From NCBI RefSeq assembly GCF_003991195.1, contig NZ_RCWL01000004.1:186001-250000 (forward strand): a stretch of DNA of 64,000 bases. The letters run 5' to 3'. Both the position numbers and the translations under genes were made by a program. Each line of letters opens with the position of its first letter. The first letter of the stretch is position 1. The stretch comes from Gynurincola endophyticus (GTDB taxonomy: Bacteria; Bacteroidota; Bacteroidia; Chitinophagales; Chitinophagaceae). The notes under the pieces are model-generated. The model was not told where the DNA came from. It was given only the letters and a program-made list of their open reading frames with translations, and did not search any database. Positions 16,790 to 25,379 of the stretch are shown piece by piece.

Positions 16790-19036
16790 ATGGCCAAAAC
16801 AACATACTCTTACCGGCTGCTGATCATTTTGCTATGTTTTTCAATTTCGGCAACAGCTCAAAAAGAACGGCCGAAAATCGGAATAGCCCTCAGCGGCGGC
16901 GGCGCAAAAGGATTAGCACATATCGGTATTCTGAAAGCAATAGACTCTGCAGGATTACCGATTGATTATATCACCGGTACGAGTATGGGTAGTATTATAG
17001 GTAGCTTGTACGCTGTCGGCTATTCTACCGACAGCATTATTTCCGTTGCCAAAGGAATTGATTGGGATGTTATTCTGAGTAATCAGTCGCGACTCACCAA
17101 TATCTTTATGGAAGAAAAAGATGAATATTCTAAATATATTATTGAACTTCCCTGGAAACACAACCGTTTTTATTTACCATCCGGATTATTGGAAGCGCAG
17201 GAATTGTGGCTGAAATTATCTGAACTTTACTTTCCTGTTTATAATATTAAAGACTTTTCAAAATTCGCAGTTCCTTTCAGATGTATTGCAACCGATGTAG
17301 GTGATGGCAGTGCAGTTATTTTAAACCAGGGAGAAATTATCAATGCCATCAGAGCCAGTATGGCTATTCCTTCCGTATTTACTGCGGTAGATTATGATAG
17401 TACCAAACTGGTAGATGGGGGTATCATCAGAAACTTTCCTGTATCTGACCTTAAAGAAATGGGTGCCGACCTTATTATAGGTAGTGATGTTTCAAGTGGA
17501 TTAATGCCTTCAGACAAAGTAAGAAACGTTTTGCACGTTTTAATGCAGATCGCCTTTTTCAGAGAAGCTGAAGTTCATAAGAAACAGATTGAAGAGTGTG
17601 ATATATATGTTCCGATCAATCTGGAAAACTTCAATATGGGTAGCTTTTCCGATGTTTCTAAAATTATTGATATCGGATTGGAAGAAGGAAGAAAATTGTA
17701 TCCTTCCTTTAAGAAAATGGCAGATTCTCTCAGAAATATTTATGGCGAAATTCAGCAAAACAAAAAAGAACTACCAGACGTAAACGATGTTTATCTTTTA
17801 CACGCCGAAGTAAAAGGAACTAGTTTAACTACCGACAAGTTCTTTTTACACACCATTGAGTTTAAGAATAATCAACACTATAGTGCTAAAAAACTGGCCA
17901 ACATGGTTCGCCAGGCATATGGTACCAGATATTACAACAGAATCACCTATTCTATTGAATCACTATCAGATCAGGCTAATAAAATTGTTTTCTATGTAAC
18001 GGAAAATGATTTTAACCTTATGAAACTTGGTTTACACTATAACAAGTTTACCGGTGTTAACCTGATACTCAATTTTACCGGAAGAAATATCATTACGCCG
18101 AATTCAAGAACATTAGCAACTTTATCGGTGGGCGAAACAATGAGAATGCGTGGCGAACACCTGCAATATATCGGCAGAACAAAACGTCAATCTATTATTC
18201 TCGACGGACAATGGGATCGTTTTGATGTAGCCACCTATCAGAACTACCGTCAGGACGGAGCTTATTCGCAGAATATTTTTAAACTGGGGGCACGTACGCA
18301 ATATTCATCAAAAAGAATGATGAGTGTAGGTATAGGTACCAAGTTTGAATTTATCAGAAATAATCCTACTATCAGATCAGGATTTGAAATGAAGGGAAGA
18401 AGTAATTTCTTTACGAGTTTTGTTTATTTCAACGTTAATAATTTAGATAAAACCATTCTACCTAACAAAGGCGTTAAGTTGTATACAGATGTTAGTTGGG
18501 TAGGACGGCAATCGAATAATATTTATTTCACCTCAAACGGAATACCTATTATTAATCAGAACAGTTATCCTATTTCAACAGACCCTTATTTAAGAACTGA
18601 AGTCAATTTTGAATCTTATATTCCTCTTAAAGACAAAAAATTCACTTTAATGATCAACGCTGATGCAGGTAGCATCACGAGTAAGAAAGAACATGTGATG
18701 AATGAATTTATTGTAGGTGGGTTAACTAAAATGTTCAGGAATCAGATCACTTTTGCGGGTTTACCGGAAGCTACATTATATACTCCATCATTGGTAAAAG
18801 CCGGAATTGGCCTGCGCGCCCGTGTGTTTGCAAACGGCTATATCGGTGGGCGAAGTAACATCATGTTACCGAACCTTATCAAAACAAGTAATATTTATAA
18901 TAATCCAAATGTTGTCACCGGTCATGCTTTAAGTTTTACCTATAATTTTGCATTGGGGCCACTTGAAATCAGTGCGATGTATAGCGAAAATACCGGCAGG
19001 TTATTCTCTTATGTAAATCTGGGAATACCTTTTTAA
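16790..19036 (+). CDS. Patatin-like phospholipase fused to an outer-membrane barrel (PlpD-like)
   Basis: The ATG at 16790 is chosen because it opens a clean signal peptide (MAKTTYSYRLLIILLCF to A-T-A-Q); a longer frame from 16760 would overlap the previous gene. 749 residues. The patatin domain (about 30-240) has the oxyanion loop G-G-G-A-K-G, the nucleophile elbow G-T-S-M-G (Ser near 65) and D-G-G (Asp near 209), so the catalytic dyad is intact. A POTRA-like segment follows (about 330-415), then a region of alternating beta strands ending in ...Y-V-N-L-G-I-P-F, typical of a BamA-like surface-antigen barrel. It probably hydrolyses lipids at or outside the outer membrane (type Vd secretion-like). 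It follows the ABC-F gene. Confidence 0.92.
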   Translation: MAKTTYSYRLLIILLCFSISATAQKERPKIGIALSGGGAKGLAHIGILKAIDSAGLPIDYITGTSMGSIIGSLYAVGYSTDSIISVAKGIDWDVILSNQSRLTNIFMEEKDEYSKYIIELPWKHNRFYLPSGLLEAQELWLKLSELYFPVYNIKDFSKFAVPFRCIATDVGDGSAVILNQGEIINAIRASMAIPSVFTAVDYDSTKLVDGGIIRNFPVSDLKEMGADLIIGSDVSSGLMPSDKVRNVLHVLMQIAFFREAEVHKKQIEECDIYVPINLENFNMGSFSDVSKIIDIGLEEGRKLYPSFKKMADSLRNIYGEIQQNKKELPDVNDVYLLHAEVKGTSLTTDKFFLHTIEFKNNQHYSAKKLANMVRQAYGTRYYNRITYSIESLSDQANKIVFYVTENDFNLMKLGLHYNKFTGVNLILNFTGRNIITPNSRTLATLSVGETMRMRGEHLQYIGRTKRQSIILDGQWDRFDVATYQNYRQDGAYSQNIFKLGARTQYSSKRMMSVGIGTKFEFIRNNPTIRSGFEMKGRSNFFTSFVYFNVNNLDKTILPNKGVKLYTDVSWVGRQSNNIYFTSNGIPIINQNSYPISTDPYLRTEVNFESYIPLKDKKFTLMINADAGSITSKKEHVMNEFIVGGLTKMFRNQITFAGLPEATLYTPSLVKAGIGLRARVFANGYIGGRSNIMLPNLIKTSNIYNNPNVVTGHALSFTYNFALGPLEISAMYSENTGRLFSYVNLGIPF

Positions 19037-19055
19037 GCATATTACAAAAATAAAA

Positions 19056-19083
19056 AACTGCCGGAAATAATTTTCCGGCAGTT
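19056..19083. terminator. Terminator closing the long hut-trehalose run (and the patatin gene)
   Basis: AACTGCCGGAAA and TTTCCGGCAGTT form a 12-bp stem with a 4-nt loop. On the minus strand it is followed by a T-run, so it is strongest as the end of the hutG transcript. On the plus strand only three T follow. Confidence 0.85.
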
Positions 19084-19108
19084 TGTATATCAGCTGTTTT
19101 CTGCATCA

Positions 19109-20167
19109 TTAACTTCTTTGTTCTCCGATCATTTCTTTTACAAAGTCGATCACCAGTGTACTTAACAATTTTCCGGTTTCTTTATGCTGAAGTCCATCTT
19201 GCGTTTTGGCAATTCCTTCGCATAAATGCAGATAGGCCGGTGTTGAAAAGCGGGCTACCTGAACCAGATATTTTCTGGCATAAAAAGCAGCAATACCCAC
19301 CGGATTATAAGCAGAACTCATCACTTTATCAATTACATCAAGGTCTAATTCGATTCCTACGTAATTGCTTTTGGTAAAAGTAATTGCGTGGGCTACTGCT
19401 TGTTCAAATGTATATTTGTCTTGTAAAAAGATATCTTCAAATGAAATAAAATCGAGTGTTTTTTCTTTGAGAAAATCTATCAGGTTTGATTGTAATATAT
19501 AATTCTCCTGTACACCGATTGCACAATATTTTTGCAAAAAACCTTCTTCAAATGCATAACGGAAACCATTTCCCGAATGTCGGCCTTCCGTACTTCTGAA
19601 ATCCAGATGAGCATCCAGGTTAATGGCATTAATTTCTGCCTTAGCTACTTTATCGGCCACTTTTAATCCTTTAGCAGTACCTTTTATAATCGGATATGCA
19701 TTGTTATGTCCTCCTCCGATCACCACCGGAATTTTATCAGCCGCAACAATTTTTTTAATAATGGGATAAACGGCTTCATCGATTGTATGTACTGCCTGGC
19801 GGTAAGCAGCTACTCTTTCTTCATCCGGTTTAGAGTATTGCTCAATCACCTGAAACAGGTCTGCAAACTGGAATGCTCCTAACAAAAGCATATCCTTTGC
19901 GTACGTCCATTCATTACTTTGAATATTCAGAAAATTCTGCAAAAAACTCTCCCAGCAACTGCCGGTTCCGGGTACACCGTAATTAGCCCGTACGCCAATA
20001 TCTTCAGGAATTCCGATAATAACAAATTTCGCAGAAGAAGCAGCCAGCGCTTCATCGATATCTCCTGAAGAAGGAACATCAATATGTTCGCCAAGTTTAG
20101 TTTCAAACTTACGGACGCGCACGTATTTAGAGAGACCAGCCTTATCGAAAGTTTGAAAGTTATCCAT
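19109..20167 (-). CDS. hutG: Formimidoylglutamase, arginase/ureohydrolase family
   Basis: Hydrolyses N-formimidoyl-L-glutamate to glutamate and formamide, the last step of histidine breakdown. The start is the ATG at 20167 (MDNFQTFDKAGLSK); the frame can be extended two codons to a TTG. 352 residues. Mn-binding motifs of the arginase fold are visible: G-G-G-H-N-N-A-Y-P, L-D-A-H-L-D (D-x-H-x-D) and E-L-D-L-D (D-x-D). Sequence alone could also suit an arginase or agmatinase, but hutH, hutU and hutI in the same run make HutG the best call. It is the last gene of the run, 17 bp after the Gcr-like gene, and is followed by the terminator at 19056-19083. Confidence 0.87.
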   Translation of the reverse strand: MDNFQTFDKAGLSKYVRVRKFETKLGEHIDVPSSGDIDEALAASSAKFVIIGIPEDIGVRANYGVPGTGSCWESFLQNFLNIQSNEWTYAKDMLLLGAFQFADLFQVIEQYSKPDEERVAAYRQAVHTIDEAVYPIIKKIVAADKIPVVIGGGHNNAYPIIKGTAKGLKVADKVAKAEINAINLDAHLDFRSTEGRHSGNGFRYAFEEGFLQKYCAIGVQENYILQSNLIDFLKEKTLDFISFEDIFLQDKYTFEQAVAHAITFTKSNYVGIELDLDVIDKVMSSAYNPVGIAAFYARKYLVQVARFSTPAYLHLCEGIAKTQDGLQHKETGKLLSTLVIDFVKEMIGEQRS

Positions 20168-20184
20168 ATGCAAATCGTTTAGCG

Positions 20185-22215
20185 TTATGTAATTTCTTCT
20201 TGTTTCCTTTTCCGTGGTCTTAAAAAATCCAGCGGGCTGGATTTAAAATACTTCCATAAGATATGTAAAAATTCAGGATAATCCCGCAAATGAACACCTC
20301 TTGATCTTACAGCTACTACAAATGCCAATGTGAAACTCACTAAAAAGTTAATAAATCCGATGCATAATACCCCTACAATAAGTGTTAAAATAAACACCGG
20401 ACTCAAATTATTTAATCCTACTCCATATAAACCGAACGAGGTATTACCCGCAGCAATGGTAATATGGCGTATATCGAATGGCATTCCAAATATTTTCCCC
20501 ACCGAACTGGCCATTCCCAAAAAGAAACCCAGCGAAATATTTCCGACTAAACTACCGGCATGATTGGTAATGTATGAAGCGAATTTCTGTAACTGTCCTG
20601 CACTTAAATAGTATTTTAAGGTAGGATGTTCTAACAACCGTGTATAAACCTGCCCGTAATTAATTTTATTCTGAACATACCCTGCTAAAATTCCACTTAT
20701 AAATAAAAAACAACCGGTATTAAATGCGTATAATAGTGATAAACTTTGAAACGGATGCTGATCTTGTAACAAATGCATGGCACCGACACCGCTCACTAAA
20801 GGTTTACCTGTAATAATATCAATCATCCATGCAAATAAGAAACATACAGGAAACACAATCATCAGATTACCGATGAAAGATGCTGTTTGTGAACGTGCTA
20901 TTTTTGCTACTGTAACTGCCAGATTATACAGATTCGGTACATCTGTACCTTTTCTGGTATCCAGCGAAGAAGCAACCGCACTGGCTGTAAAAGCCGGTTG
21001 TTTAGTAGCAAGGGTAGATTTTGTTTCTTCAATAGCAATGAAACCGGCAGAATAGTTGATGCTATAGGCAAAACCCTGCCAGAAAGGTGCGAGATGCCAT
21101 TTGCCCTGTAATAATTTTATGACAACAACAAAACATACGATCAATCCGCCCCACATCGCACTTCTGATCATATTCCAGTATTCAGCCGGTGTAGAGGTAA
21201 TATATTTGGATCCTTTTTTACCTTTATGCTCAGCAATCTGATAAGCCAGGTAACCGGTCGTCTGAGACAAGAACTCCATCAATGAGTTTTTGCGGTTTTC
21301 GTTTCTGATTACCGTAGAAAACAATTCTACAAATAATGCTACATTCAACCGGTCATCCGCATCCAACATATCAACGATTAACTTCATACGTTGAATAAGT
21401 TGCTCAATCTGAAATAAAATGAAAGTCTGGGATAATGAAGTTCCTTTATCAACGGTTTGCTGTCTGATAGCATTGACCAGCTCCTGCCCTTTCTGCAGCT
21501 GTTCTATAATCTGCAAACACAATTCGTGACGGTATTCTGCACTTCCGCCTTCTTTGATATGCTGATATAACTGTTGAACAAGATACTGCTGTTTTGAGAG
21601 AGGGTTATTTACCTTCCAATCTTCTCCGATAACAAAACTTACAATTTCTTTTTCCCATCCTAACTGCGACAAACGCGACGAAAGCATCTGAGTAGAAATG
21701 GCCAGTTGTTTTACTACTTCAGGTTCTGTACCACTCAGTTTGATGGATAGCGTTTTAAAGAATTGAACCCAATTCACTTTGCCAGCAGCCTCTACCCAAA
21801 CATAATCAGTACTCTTGTAGAAGATTCTATTTAACAGATACAGAAAATCGTCAGAACTTTGATAGGCAGGTAAAAATTTATGTTTGAATCTGGAGTGAAG
21901 TTCACGGCCTACACCTCTTGAAATTGTTAACCCGCTTTCTGTAAGCAGCGGAATAAGATTACTATGCATCAACTGAGCATAAATAGCAATTTTAACGTTA
22001 GTGAGTACATTCTTTTCAGTCTGTAACAGTTCAATTGCCTGTGCCAGTTTTGCTTCTGCATTTTTAATATTCCGGCCGGGACGAATCAGCCGTACAAAAT
22101 CACGCAAATACTCCAGTGCCTCTAAAGGATTCGAAAGTTGCAGTACCTGATTATTTTCAAGATACGCTTCAACTCTATTTACATTTTTCTTTTTCTTAAA
22201 TGTAACCTTTGCCAT
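20185..22215 (-). CDS. Gcr-like integral membrane protein (family named 'site-specific recombinase')
   Basis: 676 residues. The N-terminal half (about 1-350) is helical and soluble-looking. The second half has about seven hydrophobic spans, beginning near A-M-W-G-G-L-I-V-C-F-V-V-V-I (residue 350) and ending in a basic tail (R-P-R-K-R-K-Q). Length and layout match the family annotated as site-specific recombinase (gonococcal Gcr, PF10136). No tyrosine- or serine-recombinase catalytic motif is visible, and a polytopic membrane protein is an unlikely recombinase, so the name is probably historical. Function unknown. It sits between hutI (59 bp) and hutG (17 bp) on the same strand, which suggests a link to histidine use, perhaps transport or envelope function, but this is inference. 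Confidence 0.8.
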   Translation of the reverse strand: MAKVTFKKKKNVNRVEAYLENNQVLQLSNPLEALEYLRDFVRLIRPGRNIKNAEAKLAQAIELLQTEKNVLTNVKIAIYAQLMHSNLIPLLTESGLTISRGVGRELHSRFKHKFLPAYQSSDDFLYLLNRIFYKSTDYVWVEAAGKVNWVQFFKTLSIKLSGTEPEVVKQLAISTQMLSSRLSQLGWEKEIVSFVIGEDWKVNNPLSKQQYLVQQLYQHIKEGGSAEYRHELCLQIIEQLQKGQELVNAIRQQTVDKGTSLSQTFILFQIEQLIQRMKLIVDMLDADDRLNVALFVELFSTVIRNENRKNSLMEFLSQTTGYLAYQIAEHKGKKGSKYITSTPAEYWNMIRSAMWGGLIVCFVVVIKLLQGKWHLAPFWQGFAYSINYSAGFIAIEETKSTLATKQPAFTASAVASSLDTRKGTDVPNLYNLAVTVAKIARSQTASFIGNLMIVFPVCFLFAWMIDIITGKPLVSGVGAMHLLQDQHPFQSLSLLYAFNTGCFLFISGILAGYVQNKINYGQVYTRLLEHPTLKYYLSAGQLQKFASYITNHAGSLVGNISLGFFLGMASSVGKIFGMPFDIRHITIAAGNTSFGLYGVGLNNLSPVFILTLIVGVLCIGFINFLVSFTLAFVVAVRSRGVHLRDYPEFLHILWKYFKSSPLDFLRPRKRKQEEIT

Positions 22216-22274
22216 ACGCTCAAATTACCGTTAACAAAATATTGCTGATTATTCGGTTTAGTATAATGGTTATA

Positions 22275-23528
22275 TCAAAAACCGGTAAAAACTTCTCCGT
22301 TTATAAAAACCTTATCTATATGATTATCACCGAAAGCATAAGGAAGGTAGGCTATTGACGGAATTGGTTTCGTTAATATAAAGTTAGCTCTTTTACCTTT
22401 GGAGATACTACCTGCTTCTTCTTGTAATTCCATTGCATAAGCAGCATTCAGTGTAGCGGCATTAATGGCTTCTTCGGGCAGCATCTTCATTTGAATACAA
22501 CTTAATGACAATACAAAATTCATATTTCCACTGGGAGAAGATCCGGGGTTGAAGTCAGTAGCCAGTGCTACTGCAGCATTGCGGCTAATAAGTTCTCTTG
22601 CAGGTTGCAAAGGCATACGTAAATAGAAAGCTGCGGTTGGAAGCAACGTTGCAATCGTAGTGGCATTTTCCAATGCCTTAAAGGCAGGTTCACTCATTGT
22701 TTCAAGATGATCAACGCTCACGGCATTCATTTTTACACCGAGTTCCACCCCACCTGAAGCATGCAACTGATTGGCATGAATTTTAGATTTAAGGCCCCAC
22801 TTAGCCCCTGCCTCAATAATTTTTTCGGTTTGTTCAACCGTATAAAAACCTTCTTCACAAAAAACATCGATGTAGTCAGCCAATCTTGCCTGGGCAATGG
22901 CCGGTAACATTTCTTCAATAATAATGCGGATATATTCTTCCGGGTTCGATTTATATTCAGGAGGAAATGTATGAGCACCGAGAAAAGTAGCTTTAACCGG
23001 AATAGGAACGGTTGCTTTAAGCCTCTTGATCACTCTCAGCATTTTCAGCTCACCTTCTACAGACAATCCGTAGCCGCTTTTGATTTCGAGTGCACCGGTT
23101 CCCCATTGAATGAGTTGCTCAATACGTTTCAAAGAAACCGCATACAAATCGTCTTCTGAAATAGCAGCAATTTGTTTAGCACTACTTAAAATACCACCGC
23201 CTTTTGCAGCAATTTCAGCATACCCCATTCCCTGAATTTTATACACAAATTCATTTTCGCGTGATCCTGCAAATACAGTATGGGTATGGCTATCACACCA
23301 GCAGGGAATGATAGTTTGTCCTTTCACATCAATTAAATTTTGATGTTCCACTTCAGGAACGAGGTCAATTTCATCCATCCTTCCGTAATCGACGATCAGG
23401 CCGTCTTCTATCAGCAGGTAGGCATTTTCTATAACAGGCAATTCTGCAAGCGCTTTACCTCTTAATAACTCGTTGGCAGAACGTACATTGACCAGTTGTT
23501 GAATATTAATAATCAGCTTGGTAGACAT
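22275..23528 (-). CDS. hutI: Imidazolonepropionase
   Basis: Opens the imidazolone ring of 4-imidazolone-5-propionate to give N-formimidoyl-glutamate, step three of histidine degradation. 417 residues, normal for the family. This amidohydrolase fold shows the metal motif C-D-S-H-T-H near residue 80, G-A-H-T-F-P-P-E-Y, the D-V-F-C-E-E-G-F-Y substrate/metal segment near residue 190, a K-I-H-A-N-Q histidine ligand and the A-T-D-F-N-P-G-S motif near residue 320. It lies 59 bp behind the GH15 gene and 59 bp ahead of the Gcr-like gene, all on the minus strand. No promoter was found in either gap. Confidence 0.96.
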   Translation of the reverse strand: MSTKLIINIQQLVNVRSANELLRGKALAELPVIENAYLLIEDGLIVDYGRMDEIDLVPEVEHQNLIDVKGQTIIPCWCDSHTHTVFAGSRENEFVYKIQGMGYAEIAAKGGGILSSAKQIAAISEDDLYAVSLKRIEQLIQWGTGALEIKSGYGLSVEGELKMLRVIKRLKATVPIPVKATFLGAHTFPPEYKSNPEEYIRIIIEEMLPAIAQARLADYIDVFCEEGFYTVEQTEKIIEAGAKWGLKSKIHANQLHASGGVELGVKMNAVSVDHLETMSEPAFKALENATTIATLLPTAAFYLRMPLQPARELISRNAAVALATDFNPGSSPSGNMNFVLSLSCIQMKMLPEEAINAATLNAAYAMELQEEAGSISKGKRANFILTKPIPSIAYLPYAFGDNHIDKVFINGEVFTGF

Positions 23529-23587
23529 ACTCCAATAATACGTTAAAGAAATGAGAGCTATTGCAAAATTGCTGTTTTTTTTGTATA

Positions 23588-25369
23588 TTATATCAAATAC
23601 TCCGGTTGGTCGAGCTTTCTGGCAATACGAAATGCGGAGTTGATCAGTCCCACATGGCTATAAGTTTGCGGGAAGTTACCCCATTGTCCGCCGTCAACGG
23701 CCACATCTTCACTGAAAATGCCCAGCTCATTACTGAATTTCAATATCTGATCAAAGTTTTTGATTGCGTCTTCCAGTCTGCCTACGCAAGCCAGCGCATC
23801 TACATACCAGAAAGCACACACTAAGAAAGTAGTTTCCGGAAATCCGAAATCATCATAGTGTTTGTATCGATAAAATAAGCCGCTGGGTGCAAGTAATTCT
23901 TTTTCGAGTGCTTCTATGTGAAACTTTGCTGCAGATGAATCGTGTTGTAAGAAATTCATGGTAATCAACGACAAGGTACTGGCGTCCAGGTTAGGGCTAC
24001 CAATGGCCTGTGTATATACTTTGCGCGAGATATCATAGGTCTTCAAAATCAGGTCATGCGCTTTTTTCGCAAGTGCATCAGCCCTTTGCATCATTCCGTA
24101 ATCACCATGTACCGATCCTATTTTAAAAGCGGCTTTGGCACCGGCCCAGTGGAATAACAATGTATAAGAGTGTACCTGTACCATACTTCTGAACTCCCAT
24201 AATCCCGCATCAGGCACTTCCAGTGTTTTTTCAATTTTTTCAAGTAACCACGGTACGATTTGCCTGTAATCATTCTTATTGCTGATGCTTAAACGTTTAT
24301 CGGTAAACAACGGTAACAAGCTCACCAACAGCTGTCCGTAAACATCATGCTGTAATTGTATATAGGCTTTATTTCCTATACGTACCGGACGGTTATTGAG
24401 ATATCCTTTCAAAGGTATTTCTCTTTCTTCGATGTCTTTGTCGCCGGTAATGGTATATAAAGGTTGTAAAGTATTTTCGGCATCGCGTACGATATTATAG
24501 ATATATTCGAAATACTTTTCCAGCTCTTCGAAGTGACCGGTTCTGTTAAATGCGTTCAATGTGTAGTGCGCATCCCGGAACCAGCAGAATCGATAATCCC
24601 AGTTACGGGTGGAATCGTGAAACTCAGGTAAGCTCGTGGTACCGGATGCAATAATACCACCGGTATCTTCAAATTGGTGAAGTTTTAATACCAGTAGCGA
24701 ACGAACAATTTCTTTCTGATAAATCGGTGGCAGATAAGAAGTTTTAATCCAGTCTTGCCAATGTTTTACAGTATTCAGAATAAATGTTTCTGCTGTTTCT
24801 ACCAGTGGGGCTTCGAGCGGTTCACCATAAGTAAATACCAGATATTTATGAGAACCCAGAACAAATGGTTTCTTTTCTATGATATAACTGAGCGAAACGT
24901 CGGTCGTTAACCGTACCTGATCATCGAGTCCGTAAAAACGGATATGATTACTACCGGTAGTCACTTCGGGAATAGTTTCTCCGTAGTTACCGCGGGGTTC
25001 GCATACTACTTTGATCAACGGGTCACCGTGTAGTTTCTCAATTTTTCTGATGAGCATTTTCGGTCTGAACTGACGGTCGTGAATGGTCATTCGCGGAGCA
25101 CAGTCAATCACTCTGAAGCCGCCGTCGGATGCGTCAAATTCAGTACATAGAACATTGGTATTTTCAATGTAGTACTGTTTTACGGTATAGTGTTCTCCTG
25201 CGGGTTGAACAGAGAAGTGCCCGCCCTTTTCTTCATCTAACAAAGAGCCGAACACAAAACTGCTATCAAATTTTGGTAAGCACAGCCATTTAATATCCGC
25301 TTTTTGATCGACATAGCCAATATACGTACAATTGCCAATCACTCCCATTTTATACTTATGCTGTTCCAT
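23588..25369 (-). CDS. Glycoside hydrolase family 15 (glucoamylase/trehalase-like)
   Basis: 593 residues, cytoplasmic (no signal peptide). The N-terminal beta-sandwich domain begins with I-G-N-C-T-Y-I-G-Y-V-D. An (alpha/alpha)6 barrel follows, with the GH15 landmark R-N-W-D-Y-R-F-C-W-F-R-D-A near residue 260, and the C-terminal segment contains E-D-V-A-V-D-G-G-Q-W-G-N-F-P-Q. GH15 enzymes release glucose from alpha-glucans or split trehalose. The 10-bp gap to the trehalose-6-phosphate synthase/phosphatase gene favours a trehalose or alpha-glucan substrate; sequence alone does not decide. It lies inside the hut gene run. Confidence 0.92.
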   Translation of the reverse strand: MEQHKYKMGVIGNCTYIGYVDQKADIKWLCLPKFDSSFVFGSLLDEEKGGHFSVQPAGEHYTVKQYYIENTNVLCTEFDASDGGFRVIDCAPRMTIHDRQFRPKMLIRKIEKLHGDPLIKVVCEPRGNYGETIPEVTTGSNHIRFYGLDDQVRLTTDVSLSYIIEKKPFVLGSHKYLVFTYGEPLEAPLVETAETFILNTVKHWQDWIKTSYLPPIYQKEIVRSLLVLKLHQFEDTGGIIASGTTSLPEFHDSTRNWDYRFCWFRDAHYTLNAFNRTGHFEELEKYFEYIYNIVRDAENTLQPLYTITGDKDIEEREIPLKGYLNNRPVRIGNKAYIQLQHDVYGQLLVSLLPLFTDKRLSISNKNDYRQIVPWLLEKIEKTLEVPDAGLWEFRSMVQVHSYTLLFHWAGAKAAFKIGSVHGDYGMMQRADALAKKAHDLILKTYDISRKVYTQAIGSPNLDASTLSLITMNFLQHDSSAAKFHIEALEKELLAPSGLFYRYKHYDDFGFPETTFLVCAFWYVDALACVGRLEDAIKNFDQILKFSNELGIFSEDVAVDGGQWGNFPQTYSHVGLINSAFRIARKLDQPEYLI

Positions 25370-25379
25370 AAACTAAAAT

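Noticed and set aside
20185-22215. Mobile element or integrase suggested by the family name 'site-specific recombinase'
   Set aside because: No catalytic motif, no flanking repeats, and a polytopic membrane protein; not a mobile element.
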